64,000 bases of DNA from Pelosinus sp. UFO1 (GTDB lineage: Bacteria; Bacillota; Negativicutes; DSM-13327). The position numbers and the translations under genes are program-made. How positions within the stretch are numbered: position 1 is the stretch's first letter; the number at the start of each line of letters is the position of its first letter. A model generated the notes under the pieces. That model saw only the letters and a list, made by a program, of their open reading frames with translations, ran no database searches and was not told the origin of the DNA. Where the stretch lies: contig NZ_CP008852.1 of NCBI RefSeq assembly GCF_000725345.1, positions 2,323,693 to 2,387,692 on the forward strand, in the 5' to 3' direction. This document shows, piece by piece, positions 16,379 to 25,416 of this stretch.

Positions 16379-17416
16379 TTACTTTGAAGCTAGCCGTACT
16401 GTTTTTATCCATTTATCAAGTAATTGGCTTTTCTGCTCAAATGAAAAATTTTCTTTCTTGTCCCAAAGTTTAATATTTTTAGTATCATAGTATTTATAGA
16501 TAAGCGTTTCTGGATTTGTAGGAACATAATAAAAATTATTGGTGTACAAAGTACTTTGGGCAATATCTTGTAGTAACCAATCAATAAATTCCTTCGACTC
16601 CGATTCATTGTGCGTGCCAGCAATTAAAGCTGCACCCGTTAAAATAAAAGAAGTTCCATCTTCAGGATATAACAATGCAATAGGAAATTTATCATTCATA
16701 TAATGTATTGTTTCGTTTTGCGTGGCAATAGCTATGTCGACCTCTCCCATCCCAGCCATTCGTATAGGGGTAGTTAGAAATTTAGCATACTGTACAATCT
16801 GAGGATGTAATTTTTTTAAATAGGCGAATGTTTGTGTTTCACCATTTGCAGATAATAGTGTATAAAATAAATTTGCGGAAGCCTCTGCTGCTAAAAAATC
16901 CGTGATACCTATGCGGCATTTATTGTCTAAAGTAAGGTCATTCCATTTGGTCGGTAATTTAGGAAGACTCTTTAAGTAGTCCTGATTAACAGCAAATACG
17001 ATAGGGTCATACCAAAGACCTGTCCAATAATTGTTTGCATCTTTAAATCGATCAGGTATTATATCTATTTGTTCGGAAGTGTATGGCGCTATTGTATTAA
17101 TTTTTTGTGCTTGTTCTAATAATGCACGGTTAGCAATAATAACGTCAGCATGAGGTGCAGCTTTTTCTACTTGAATCCTTGTTAACAAATCCTGCTCGGA
17201 AAGCGGTATAAGATTAATACGCACGTTCTTAGATTTTTCGTACTCTTGCGCTAAGAGTGAAAGCTGCTCAATAGGTAACGTTGTATAAACATTAATACTT
17301 TTCATGCTTTTTTCAGGATTTTGTTTATCGGCATAGCCCTGCAAGGAAGTACTGCCGGCAATTACGATGACGAGTACAAAGAAAGCGATTAATAGAATTG
17401 GCAGATAACGACGCAT
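16379..17416 (-). CDS. extracellular solute-binding protein, orphan
   Basis: A 345-residue periplasmic-type binding protein with an N-terminal hydrophobic export segment (about 4-27) but no lipobox Cys. The fold is the class of iron/polyamine/thiamine-type binding proteins (IPL strand-turn pattern VYTTLPIEQLSLLAQEYEKSKNVRINLI, later ADVIIANRALLEQA and a KEFIDWLLQD tail). No permease or ATPase gene is nearby, so its transporter or other partner is elsewhere. A symmetric element covers its promoter. The ligand cannot be named. RimO lies 30 nt downstream and may share its transcript. Confidence 0.8.
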   Translation of the reverse strand: MRRYLPILLIAFFVLVIVIAGSTSLQGYADKQNPEKSMKSINVYTTLPIEQLSLLAQEYEKSKNVRINLIPLSEQDLLTRIQVEKAAPHADVIIANRALLEQAQKINTIAPYTSEQIDIIPDRFKDANNYWTGLWYDPIVFAVNQDYLKSLPKLPTKWNDLTLDNKCRIGITDFLAAEASANLFYTLLSANGETQTFAYLKKLHPQIVQYAKFLTTPIRMAGMGEVDIAIATQNETIHYMNDKFPIALLYPEDGTSFILTGAALIAGTHNESESKEFIDWLLQDIAQSTLYTNNFYYVPTNPETLIYKYYDTKNIKLWDKKENFSFEQKSQLLDKWIKTVRLASK

Positions 17417-17438
17417 ATGCTACCTCCAGTACAAATTA

Positions 17439-17480
17439 GACCAATAATACTATACCTCTTATTGGTCCGCTATGCAAGTC
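17439..17480 (-). promoter_or_regulatory. promoter with operator-like inverted repeat upstream of the binding-protein gene
   Basis: On the minus strand TTGCAT, a 17-nt spacer and TATAGT form a SigmaA-type promoter. A perfect 9-bp inverted repeat, GACCAATAA (17439-17447) with TTATTGGTC (17459-17467), centre 11 nt, covers the spacer and -10. The placement suggests repression by a dimeric regulator. Confidence 0.65.
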
Positions 17481-17503
17481 AATTTTCTCTAAAGTACTAG
17501 AAA

Positions 17504-17531
17504 GGGCTTAGATTGTACTAAGCCCTCCTTT
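17504..17531. terminator. terminator-like hairpin, possibly bidirectional
   Basis: A perfect stem GGGCTTAG / CTAAGCCC with loop ATTGTA. The plus strand continues TCCTTTTT; the minus strand continues TTTCTAG. It lies about 160 nt beyond the DUF6941-like gene and upstream of the binding-protein promoter. Confidence 0.7.
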
Positions 17532-17577
17532 TTATATGGAATTGTAGTATACGTTCAGTCGTAGTAGTGAATGTAGG

Positions 17578-17593
17578 CTCTGAGGGCTCAGAG
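17578..17593. repeat. perfect inverted repeat CTCTGAG-GG-CTCAGAG
   Basis: Seven-base arms around two G, in the 3' flank of the DUF6941-like gene. No T run follows; role unknown. Confidence 0.5.
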
Positions 17594-17682
17594 GAATTAA
17601 TCATTTAAAGCCTTCCTGCAGATAAATATAGATACAACATCTTAATGGATTTTTTAGCGTTGGGCTTAAAATGATTATGATA

Positions 17683-18078
17683 TTATATTACTGTTATAGG
17701 TTCAGAGTGGTGAGTAATTATGGAATCTTGAGAATCAAGTAAACTTACTTGTAATTCATAAACGCCTTCATGAGTAAAGTCAATATCTTCTAAGAGAATA
17801 TTATTAATTTGTCGATACGTATTATTTTCTAAGGAAAAGGGGCCATTTTCCCCACTCGCTACAACTCTTCCATCTGGTGCGAGTATTTCAATTTTTTCTT
17901 TATAACTTTTATGTGAATTATCATTTGCACCCCGCCAAATTGTAAGAATTGTGAAGGGCTGAGAATATCCCATAGTATATTGACTAAATTCATTGTAGAT
18001 CGTGTGTCGTCCATTTTCATCGGTAGTCATACCTTCACATAATAATGCGGCTTGCAAATGAGGCTCGGCAATATTCAT
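17683..18078 (-). CDS. DUF6941-like beta-sandwich protein
   Basis: A 131-residue protein of unknown function. The start AALLCEGMTTDENGRHTIYNEFSQY resembles the conserved opening of DUF6941, in which a Cys-x-cluster precedes a beta-sandwich; this match is from memory. The middle and end alternate short strands (YKEKIEILAPDGRVV, HEGVYELQVSLLDSQ), as in a small Ig-like fold. There is no signal peptide. GGAGGAG precedes the ATG. It stands alone between ygiQ and the binding-protein gene, and no partner suggests a role. Confidence 0.65.
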   Translation of the reverse strand: MNIAEPHLQAALLCEGMTTDENGRHTIYNEFSQYTMGYSQPFTILTIWRGANDNSHKSYKEKIEILAPDGRVVASGENGPFSLENNTYRQINNILLEDIDFTHEGVYELQVSLLDSQDSIITHHSEPITVI

Positions 18079-18228
18079 TAATACTCTCCTCCTACTAGCT
18101 TTTTTGTTAGTATGGTCTGAAAATTATGGAGTTATGTGAGGCATGTACCTAAAATAGTAGAATAAGAATATTGGGATAATATTACCTTAATTATCTGCGA
18201 GAAATAAGTAACTATTTGCACTACCTAA

Positions 18229-20151
18229 TTAGCGACTTTTAGTGTGTTTCTTTATATTTTTTTTACGTGATGTGGTTGTTTTTGACTGTTTACTGCGTCC
18301 TATATCCTTTACTACTTTACTACTTGCTGATGTGTGTGATTTGTAATTTGAATTATGCGGAGGACGAATTAAGCACTTAGGTCCGTGACCAATAAGATCT
18401 TGACGGTTGGCTTTTGTAAGTGCCTCATATACTAACATATAGTTTTTTGGATCACGATATTGCATCAATGCCCGCTGCATTTTCTTTTCATGAATGTCTT
18501 TAGCAACATAGACCCTCTCATTAGTAAGAGGATTGATACCTGTATAGTAGATGCAAGTAGATAAGCTCCCTGGAGTGGGAATAAAATCTTGTACCTGTTC
18601 TGGCCTATAATTCAAATCTCGGATAAATTCAGCTAATTCAATAGCTTCCTTAAGACCAGATCCGGGATGGCTTGACATAAAATAAGGAACAAGATATTGT
18701 TCTTTGCCGATTAACTCATTGACACGCTTATAAGCTTTCATAAACTTTAAATACACGCCTTTACTAGACTTGCCCATTAAGTTAGTCACTTTTTGCGAAA
18801 TATGTTCTGGTGCAACTTTGAGTTGTCCACTAATATGATGCTCACATAATTCACGTAAGAATTCCTCATTATTTGGATCCGCCATTAAATAATCGTAGCG
18901 TAATCCTGAACGAATGAAAACTTTTTTTACACCTGGCAAGGCACGCAACGTACGTAATAATGTTAGATAATCTGTATGGTTTGTTTCCAGTTCCTTACAT
19001 GGATTTGGGGCTAAACATTGACGAGCTTTACAAGTGCCTCTCTCAGATTGGTTTTGGCATGATTGTATGCGAAAATTGGCGGTAGGGCCACCAACATCGT
19101 GAATATATCCTTTAAAGCCGGGCATTGCGATAATTTTTTTAGCTTCATTTATAATTGATTCTTGACTGCGACTTTGGATAATACGTCCTTGATGTGAAAC
19201 AATAGCACAAAAAGAACATCCGCCGAAACAACCACGGTGGCTAACTAAACTAAATTGCACTTCTTGAATTGCTGGAACACCTCCAGCTTTTTCATAGATA
19301 GGATGATAAGTTCGTTGATAAGGGAGATCATAGATTTCATCCATTTCTACAGTCGATAAAGGCAAAGCTGGTGCATTTTGTATTACAAAATATTCACCAT
19401 GGTTTTGAACAATTGTTTTACCACGAATAGCGTCTTGTTCTTGGTACTGAACTTTAAACGCTTGGTTAAAAGCTTCTTTATCTGTATTCACAGCATCGTA
19501 ACTAGGCGTTTCAATATAATCCCATAAATGTTCGGTAGTATTAGATTTGTAGCAAGTGCCTTGCACGCTTCGAATATCTGCTATATCTATACCTTGTTGT
19601 AACTGATCGGCAATTTCTTTTATTTGTTTTTCACCCATGCCATATACCAAAATATCAGCCCGGCTATCAATTAAAATTGAACGGCGTACCGAATTAGACC
19701 AATAATCATAATGAGCGAAGCGTCTAAGACTTGCTTCAATTCCACCAATAATAATTGGGATATCTTTCCACACCTCACGAATCCGATTACAGTAAACGAT
19801 AGTAGCCCGATCGGGGCGACAACCCGCCTTTCCGCCAGGGGAATAATTATCAGTACTCCGATATTTTTTTGCAGCAGTAAATTTATTTAACATAGAGTCA
19901 AGGTTTCCCGCCGAAACTAATACACCTAAACGAGGCTTCCCCATCTTCTTAAAGTCTAACGTTGAGCGCCAGTCCGGTTGAGAGATAATGCCTACACGAT
20001 ATCCGTATTTCTCTAGTAGCCGACAAAGAATAGCAGGTCCGAAGCTAGGATGATCTACATACGCATCGCCGCTAATAAATAAGAAATCCAATCGATCCCA
20101 GTCACGTTTGACCATATCTTCTTTACAAATTGGTAAAAAATCGTTTTTCAT
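18229..20151 (-). CDS. YgiQ-family radical SAM protein
   Basis: A 640-residue member of the YgiQ (UPF0313) family. An N-terminal B12-binding-like Rossmann region (about 25-200; [26 protein letters not shown]) precedes the radical-SAM core with [13 protein letters not shown] (C-x3-C-x2-C) at about 305-320, then a C-terminal extension ending in a Lys/Arg/Ser-rich basic tail. Extra Cys ([15 protein letters not shown]) may bind a second metal cluster. The reaction is unknown for this family. GGAGAAG precedes the ATG. Confidence 0.88.
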   Translation of the reverse strand: MKNDFLPICKEDMVKRDWDRLDFLFISGDAYVDHPSFGPAILCRLLEKYGYRVGIISQPDWRSTLDFKKMGKPRLGVLVSAGNLDSMLNKFTAAKKYRSTDNYSPGGKAGCRPDRATIVYCNRIREVWKDIPIIIGGIEASLRRFAHYDYWSNSVRRSILIDSRADILVYGMGEKQIKEIADQLQQGIDIADIRSVQGTCYKSNTTEHLWDYIETPSYDAVNTDKEAFNQAFKVQYQEQDAIRGKTIVQNHGEYFVIQNAPALPLSTVEMDEIYDLPYQRTYHPIYEKAGGVPAIQEVQFSLVSHRGCFGGCSFCAIVSHQGRIIQSRSQESIINEAKKIIAMPGFKGYIHDVGGPTANFRIQSCQNQSERGTCKARQCLAPNPCKELETNHTDYLTLLRTLRALPGVKKVFIRSGLRYDYLMADPNNEEFLRELCEHHISGQLKVAPEHISQKVTNLMGKSSKGVYLKFMKAYKRVNELIGKEQYLVPYFMSSHPGSGLKEAIELAEFIRDLNYRPEQVQDFIPTPGSLSTCIYYTGINPLTNERVYVAKDIHEKKMQRALMQYRDPKNYMLVYEALTKANRQDLIGHGPKCLIRPPHNSNYKSHTSASSKVVKDIGRSKQSKTTTSRKKNIKKHTKSR

Positions 20152-20261
20152 AATTTTACTTCTCCTAAAACAATATATCCATCTTGGTCAATTATTTAAA
20201 AATGGATACAATTGCTACATGTTTTTGTATTTTAAAAGTTATTTTACTAATGAATAGTAAA

Positions 20262-20292
20262 ATAAGAAAAGACTTGGCTTTTTGCCAAGTTC
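20262..20292 (-). terminator. terminator of the rodZ-like gene
   Basis: The minus strand reads AACTTGGC, loop AAAAA, GCCAAGTC, then TTTTCTTATTTT. The same core is reused in three other terminators of the window. Confidence 0.85.
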
Positions 20293-20300
20293 TTAGACGT

Positions 20301-20352
20301 AGGCAAAAGCCTTAGTCATTGCTTGAGAAGTAAAATAGGTAGCTCTCAAGCA
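20301..20352. repeat. two hairpins between the rodZ-like gene and its terminator
   Basis: AGGC-AAAA-GCCT (20301-20312) and TGCTTGAGA (20320-20328) with TCTCAAGCA (20344-20352). Together with the terminator they form three hairpins in tandem in the 3' region of the rodZ-like transcript. No function is evident. Confidence 0.45.
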
Positions 20353-20404
20353 TCAAATCCAATACTATTCAGCAAAGAATTTGATCTTATGTATAATAAT
20401 GAGT

Positions 20405-21142
20405 TTATCTATTTGCCATATACGTTTTGACAAGGACTTCACCTTTAACTCCTAATTTCCCCATAGGTTGTCCATTATATACTATATCAATTCCACCAGC
20501 ATTCCCAACTTTTAGCGTAATATTTTGTTCTGCTTCCCATGTTAGGGTTTCACCAGCTTGAGGAGTGCCTTCATAAATTATTTTATTGTCAGCAGTTATT
20601 AAAGTCCAGCATTGATCAGTGTACTTTGCTGTAAGTATTACGGGCTTTTTTTGAACTGGTGCTATTGGTGGAGCTACAGATTGTTCTTTAGTTACTTGGT
20701 TTGGGATGGTTGGAGTGGATTGTGCTTGCTTTTCTACATTAGGTTCTTGTATCGATTTCGAACTACCTAAAAACCACCATGCGCCACCGATGGCACACAA
20801 GGCAAACAAACTGATTGTTATCCATTTTATTTGAAAATTATTGGTCTTACCTGGCTTATCAGCGGAGGCTTTGCTTTCAGGGGATAAATTTTCGTCTGCC
20901 AGAGTATTAGGATTTTGATCTTTGCGATACAAATCCATTATTTCTTGACTATCTAAACCTAAATAATTAGAATAATTGCGAATAAATCCTTTTACATAAA
21001 CCTCACCAGGAATAACACTATAATTATCTTCTTCAATTGCTGTTATATATAAAGTTCTTATACTGGTAGCAAATTCAATTTCTTTAACCGACAGCCCTTT
21101 TTTTTCTCGTTCACTACGCAGTATTTTGCCAACTGTTTGCAC
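20405..21142 (-). CDS. rodZ: RodZ-like cytoskeletal protein
   Basis: A 245-residue RodZ/YmfM-type protein. An N-terminal helix-turn-helix domain (1-about 70; GKILRSEREKKGLSVKEIEFAT) is followed by a linker, one membrane helix (about 105-125; WITISLFALCAIGGAWWFLG), a Pro/Gln/Thr-rich linker and a C-terminal DUF4115 beta domain (about 165-243). RodZ links MreB filaments to the wall-synthesis machinery. The start is GTG at 21142 with GGGAGGTAA upstream. B. subtilis has ymfM in this place; the pgsA gene that usually follows is missing here. Confidence 0.88.
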   Translation of the reverse strand: MQTVGKILRSEREKKGLSVKEIEFATSIRTLYITAIEEDNYSVIPGEVYVKGFIRNYSNYLGLDSQEIMDLYRKDQNPNTLADENLSPESKASADKPGKTNNFQIKWITISLFALCAIGGAWWFLGSSKSIQEPNVEKQAQSTPTIPNQVTKEQSVAPPIAPVQKKPVILTAKYTDQCWTLITADNKIIYEGTPQAGETLTWEAEQNITLKVGNAGGIDIVYNGQPMGKLGVKGEVLVKTYMANR

Positions 21143-21513
21143 GAAAGTTACCTCCCTAAGTTTCTAAATACTTTATACTATTCTATAAATATCTAATTGA
21201 TAAACACGCATAATAAAATAGTTATTTTTTTCTGAAAAACTATCTCATACTAACAATAGTTACATTCTAACATTTATAGAGAATTTTTTCAAAGTATCTT
21301 TTTAATTATCTACAACCATTTACCAAAAAAACATCAATTTTACATTAAAAGATATTAACCGCAATATTTTTCAACATTCTTCGTTGGAAATAGTCGAAAG
21401 TGATGAAAGAATACTCTATATTACATCGAAAAGAGAAAAGACTAAAAAAAGACCGTCAAGTTGTAGGAGATATTTTGACGGTCTTTGTATATAGTTAAGT
21501 AATGAATAGGGCG
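21143..21513. other. 371-bp AT-rich intergenic stretch upstream of the rodZ-like gene
   Basis: It holds the rodZ Shine-Dalgarno, the ylzJ terminator (21448-21486) and AT-rich sequence. No promoter with two good boxes, no small gene and no known RNA motif was seen. spoIIIE occupies this place in B. subtilis. Confidence 0.6.
21448..21486 (-). terminator. terminator of tepA-ylzJ
   Basis: A 12-bp stem AAAGACCGTCAA / TTGACGGTCTTT with a 15-nt loop; the minus strand continues in a run of T (TTTTTTTAGTC). Confidence 0.85.
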
Positions 21514-21735
21514 TTATTCTAAAACTAGCCTATATGTTAATATACTTCCTGGCTGGATTTCCGGGCGTAAGTAATCTTGGGGATTAGTTGTTAATAATCG
21601 ACTAACTTTGCATTGAGTTGGGCTAATTTTTTCAACTAACATTTTCATATTATTGCATTCAATTTCTTCATAGACTGTTGGAGTACTTACATTATCTAAA
21701 ACAATCTCTTCTGGTATTATACTCCATAAGGTCAT
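21514..21735 (-). CDS. ylzJ: YlzJ-like protein
   Basis: A 73-residue protein of the YlzJ family, of unknown function. The family pattern is an N-terminal [11 protein letters not shown] and a C-terminal [12 protein letters not shown]. Its ATG overlaps the tepA stop (ATGA), as expected from the conserved tepA-ylzJ pair of Bacillus, so the two are translationally coupled. Identification rests on size, pattern and neighbour. Confidence 0.8.
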   Translation of the reverse strand: MTLWSIIPEEIVLDNVSTPTVYEEIECNNMKMLVEKISPTQCKVSRLLTTNPQDYLRPEIQPGSILTYRLVLE

Positions 21736-22508
21736 TGTTTCAACCCCTTAGATTCTTTTTGTATTCTAATTAACTCATTTAACTTTGCCTGTGCCTGCGA
21801 TAAGCCGCCTATTTCGTTAATTATTCCATAGGAGATAGCATCCTTACCGATAACGGAAGTACCGATGTCTCGAGATAACTCTCCAGTCCTAAAGAGTAAA
21901 TCTTTCCATTTCCTTTCGGAAATGCTAGAATGATCTACTACGAATTTATTGACTCTGTCTTGCATTTTTTCCAAGTAGTCAAAAGAGCTAGGTGCACCAA
22001 TGACTAAACCTGTAAGCCGTATTGGGTGAATTGTCATTGTTGCACTTTCGACGATAAAAGAATATGTTGCTGATACGGCTATGGGAACTCCAATACTATG
22101 CCCTCCGCCAAGCACTATAGAAACGGATGGCTTAGACATACTAGAAATCATTTCTGCGATAGCCAAGCCTGCCTCCACATCACCACCAACTGTATTTAAC
22201 AGCAACAATAGGCCTTCAATTTCAGGATTTTGTTCAATTGCTACTAATTGTGGCATTATATGTTCGTACTTGGTTGTTTTATTTTGGGGCGGTAAAATCA
22301 TATGACCTTCAACTTGACCAATAATTGTCATTACATGTATATTGGTTTTAGCCGTAGGAATTGTCGTAGCACCTAACTCTTGGATGTTATCTACGGTATC
22401 AACCTTTCTAGCTGTTATATTTTTTTTGGGATATTCTTGCGGTATTCTAGGTTGTTCTGGGTTGGTTCCAGGCGGCTCTATAACCGGATTATCATTCTCT
22501 AGCATCAT
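21732..22508 (-). CDS. tepA: TepA, ClpP-like translocation-enhancing protease
   Basis: A 258-residue ClpP-fold serine peptidase of the TepA group. A disordered Pro/Thr-rich N-terminus (1-about 55) precedes the ClpP domain (about 60-245) with [19 protein letters not shown], the oxyanion strand [13 protein letters not shown], the nucleophile Ser in [11 protein letters not shown] and the His in TIHPIRL. In B. subtilis TepA helps protein export and early sporulation. It follows the RNase J gene, from which a large hairpin separates it. GGAGG precedes ATGATG. Confidence 0.9.
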   Translation of the reverse strand: MMLENDNPVIEPPGTNPEQPRIPQEYPKKNITARKVDTVDNIQELGATTIPTAKTNIHVMTIIGQVEGHMILPPQNKTTKYEHIMPQLVAIEQNPEIEGLLLLLNTVGGDVEAGLAIAEMISSMSKPSVSIVLGGGHSIGVPIAVSATYSFIVESATMTIHPIRLTGLVIGAPSSFDYLEKMQDRVNKFVVDHSSISERKWKDLLFRTGELSRDIGTSVIGKDAISYGIINEIGGLSQAQAKLNELIRIQKESKGLKQ

Positions 22509-22570
22509 ACTACCTCCAGTATCTTAGTTTAAATCCTTTATGTAGTATTAGCCAAGTATAGAGTTTCATA

Positions 22571-22622
22571 CTGTGAGATAGAAAAAAACTTGGCTTATGC
22601 CAAGTTTTTTTCTATCTCACAG
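22571..22622 (-). terminator. 24-bp perfect hairpin terminator of the RNase J gene
   Basis: Arms 22571-22594 and 22599-22622 pair without a mismatch over 24 bp; loop TTAT. It begins 8 nt after the RNase J stop codon. The T run lies inside the stem. Confidence 0.85.
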
Positions 22623-22630
22623 ATCAACTA

Positions 22631-24295
22631 TTATACTTCCATAATAATTGGTAAAATCATAGGGCGACGACGTGTCTTTTCATATAAGTATTTTCCTAAA
22701 GTATCGCGCACGCTTGATTTAATTGTGGCCCATTCAGTAATATTATTGGTTTCGCATTTATCTAAAGTTTGCCTTACTTTATTTTTTGCTTCATCCATTA
22801 ATTGCTCTGATTCTCTAACATATACAAAACCACGAGATACAATATCTGGTCCAGCTACAACACATCCATTTTGCTTGTCCATGGTAATAACTACAATTAA
22901 GATACCTTCTTGCGAAAGTTGGCGGCGATCCCGAAGTACAATATTACCAACATCACCGACTCCTAAACCATCAATTAAGACAATACCAGAGGCAACTTTT
23001 CCTGTAATACTGCCCTTATCAGGTGTAAATTCTAAGACCTGTCCATTTTCGGCAATAAAAATATGATCTTTTGGCATGCCGAGTTCCTGCGCTAATTTGG
23101 AATGTTTAACCAAATGGCGATACTCGCCATGTACTGGGATAAAAAACTTAGGACGAACCAAATTGTGCATCATTTTGAGTTCTTCTTGGCTGGCGTGTCC
23201 TGAAACATGGATACCTGATGTTTTTTCGTAAAGTACTTCTGCACCTTGGCGTAATAAATAATCAATAGTACGCGATACTAGCTTTTCATTTCCCGGGATA
23301 GGTGTCGCAGAAATAATAATTGTGTCACTAGGAGTAATATCTACTTTACGATGATCAGACATAGCCATTCTAGTTAATGCGGACATAGGTTCACCTTGGC
23401 TGCCCGTAGTTATAATGACAACACCAGAAGGCGGATAGTTATTAATTTCATCAATATCAATTAAAACGCCCTCAGGGACTGTAAGATAACCTAAATCAGA
23501 AGAGATATTGACTACATTAATCATACTACGTCCGAGAACTGCAACTTTACGTTTGTATTTACAGGCGGTATCGATTGCTTGTTGCACACGGTGCACATTG
23601 GAAGAGAAGCTTGCTACAATGATTCGTCCCCTAGCATTATGAAACATTTCATCAAATGTTACACCTACCGATTTTTCACTCATTGTATAGCCTGGATGCT
23701 CTGCATTTGTACTATCAGCGAGCATTACTAACACACCTTGATCACCCAACTCTGCAAGTTTATGGAAATCTGTTACTTTCCCATCTACAGGTGTTTGATC
23801 GAATTTAAAGTCGCCAGTATGTACGATAGTACCAATTGGTGTTTTAAGAGAAAGGGCTACCGCATCGGCAATACTATGACTAACCCTAATAAAACCGACT
23901 TTAAAAGGGCCTACTTCAATTTGATCACCAGCTTTAACAGGTAGCAAATTAGTCGTTGGTACATTATTCTCTTTTAATCTTCCTTCTAAAATTCCTAAGG
24001 TCAATTTTGTACCGTACACTGGAACATTGAGTTGTTTAAGTACATAAGGTAACGCACCAATATGATCCTCATGGCCATGTGTAAGTAAAATTGCCCGCAC
24101 CAGATCACGATTTTCCAATAAATAAGATATGTCAGGAATTACTAAGTCAATACCGAGCATATCATCTTCAGGAAACATAAGGCCAGAATCAATAACGATA
24201 ATGTCATCTCCATAGCGGACAACTGTCATATTCTTACCAATTTCCCCTAAACCACCTAGGGGAATAATTTGAAGTTTTTGTTGTGTTTTTACCAA
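22631..24295 (-). CDS. rnj: ribonuclease J
   Basis: A beta-CASP metallo-beta-lactamase RNase with 5'-3' exo- and endonuclease activity. The start is set at the TTG at 24295, giving 554 residues with a proper N-terminus (VKTQQKLQIIPLGGLGEIGKNM); an in-frame GTG at 24307 overlaps the Shine-Dalgarno GGAGG. The motif LTHGHEDHIGALP, HTGDFKFD, the beta-CASP signature (ADSTNAEHPG) and the late SGHASQEELKMM are present. It falls in the place of B. subtilis rnjB (ymfA), next to the dapA operon. Whether it is J1 or J2 by descent is not settled. Confidence 0.95.
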   Translation of the reverse strand: MVKTQQKLQIIPLGGLGEIGKNMTVVRYGDDIIVIDSGLMFPEDDMLGIDLVIPDISYLLENRDLVRAILLTHGHEDHIGALPYVLKQLNVPVYGTKLTLGILEGRLKENNVPTTNLLPVKAGDQIEVGPFKVGFIRVSHSIADAVALSLKTPIGTIVHTGDFKFDQTPVDGKVTDFHKLAELGDQGVLVMLADSTNAEHPGYTMSEKSVGVTFDEMFHNARGRIIVASFSSNVHRVQQAIDTACKYKRKVAVLGRSMINVVNISSDLGYLTVPEGVLIDIDEINNYPPSGVVIITTGSQGEPMSALTRMAMSDHRKVDITPSDTIIISATPIPGNEKLVSRTIDYLLRQGAEVLYEKTSGIHVSGHASQEELKMMHNLVRPKFFIPVHGEYRHLVKHSKLAQELGMPKDHIFIAENGQVLEFTPDKGSITGKVASGIVLIDGLGVGDVGNIVLRDRRQLSQEGILIVVITMDKQNGCVVAGPDIVSRGFVYVRESEQLMDEAKNKVRQTLDKCETNNITEWATIKSSVRDTLGKYLYEKTRRRPMILPIIMEV

Positions 24296-24480
24296 AAAGA
24301 ATCGCACCTCCAGATATTTTCGTAAAGCAAGAAAAACAAACCATTATTTATAAATATCGCCCCTCGATAAATTGAGCTAAAATCCGGTCGTTCATCACTT
24401 ATTGTAATTATAGCTTATTTTTAAGTGCATTTGCAACATAGGAAGCTGTAATTGCACTATTATATGTAGCATTGATAAAA

Positions 24481-24509
24481 AACCTCACCCTTTAAACTAG
24501 GATGAGGTT
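24481..24509 (-). terminator. terminator of the lysine operon
   Basis: AACCTCACCC / GGATGAGGTT stem with one wobble, 9-nt loop, followed on the minus strand by TTTTTTATC; just after dapA. Confidence 0.85.
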
Positions 24510-24516
24510 TTTAGAC

Positions 24517-25398
24517 TCATATCAAATTCATTTTAATTAGACAATTTTTTATCTGATCCAGTTCAGTTGGGGTAGGTGGAATTAGAGGTAATCTGAAACA
24601 ACCAGCCTTTTGTCCAATTAAATTTACTGCTGTTTTAACCGGTATTGGATTTGTCGTAATAAACATCATTCGAAAGAAGGGTAAGAGTTCTGATTGTATA
24701 GCTTGTGCTTTAGTTAGGTCGTTATTTTTAAATGCTGAAATCATATCTTGCATACGATTACCTACGATATGAGCAGCTACACTAATAATACCTACCCCAC
24801 CAACCGCCAATATCGGTAAGGTAAGGCTATCATCACCACTATAAACCATAAAATCATTAGGCGTAGTTCGAACGATTTCAGCCACTTGTTCAAGATTTCC
24901 GCTTGCTTCTTTTACAGCAACAATATTTTTAAGTTCCGATAATCTAGCAATTGTTCCAGGCAATATATTAGAGCTAGTACGACCAGGAACATTATAAATA
25001 ATCAATGGTAAATTGGTAGTATCAGCAATTGCTTTAAAATGTTGATAAAAGCCCTCTTGTGGAGGTTTATTGTAGTATGGGCCTACTAGCATGGCACCGT
25101 GTACACCAAGTTTTTCTGCAGCCTGTGTTAGTTTTATTGAAGCCATGGTATCATTAGATCCAGTACCCGCAATAACTGTAGCTTTATCGCCAACTGCTTC
25201 AAGTACAGTAGCAAATAACTTTAGCTTTTCTTCATTACTTAGGGTTGCTGATTCACCAGTGCTACCTGCTACTACTAAACCATCTGAACCATTAGCAATT
25301 AAATATTTTGCAAGATTTGCTGCTGCATCATAATTAACACTGAAATCATCATGAAATGGGGTTACCATAGCTGTTAAAATCCGCCCAAAAGTATTCAT
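24517..25398 (-). CDS. dapA: 4-hydroxy-tetrahydrodipicolinate synthase
   Basis: A 293-residue class I aldolase of lysine/diaminopimelate synthesis, condensing pyruvate with aspartate semialdehyde. The N-terminus (RILTAMVTPFHDDFSVNYDAAANLAKYLIANGSDGLVVAGSTGES), the Schiff-base lysine in IVAVKEASGN (about 160) and the Tyr of IIYNVPGRTS are all visible. Last gene of the riboswitch-controlled dapB-asd-dapG-dapA operon; 18 nt after dapG. Confidence 0.97.
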   Translation of the reverse strand: MNTFGRILTAMVTPFHDDFSVNYDAAANLAKYLIANGSDGLVVAGSTGESATLSNEEKLKLFATVLEAVGDKATVIAGTGSNDTMASIKLTQAAEKLGVHGAMLVGPYYNKPPQEGFYQHFKAIADTTNLPLIIYNVPGRTSSNILPGTIARLSELKNIVAVKEASGNLEQVAEIVRTTPNDFMVYSGDDSLTLPILAVGGVGIISVAAHIVGNRMQDMISAFKNNDLTKAQAIQSELLPFFRMMFITTNPIPVKTAVNLIGQKAGCFRLPLIPPTPTELDQIKNCLIKMNLI

Positions 25399-25416
25399 CT
25401 GTTTTTCTTCTCCTTA

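Noticed and set aside
16405-16623. 72-codon frame inside the binding-protein gene
   Set aside because: Same-strand shadow of a real gene, no ribosome site.
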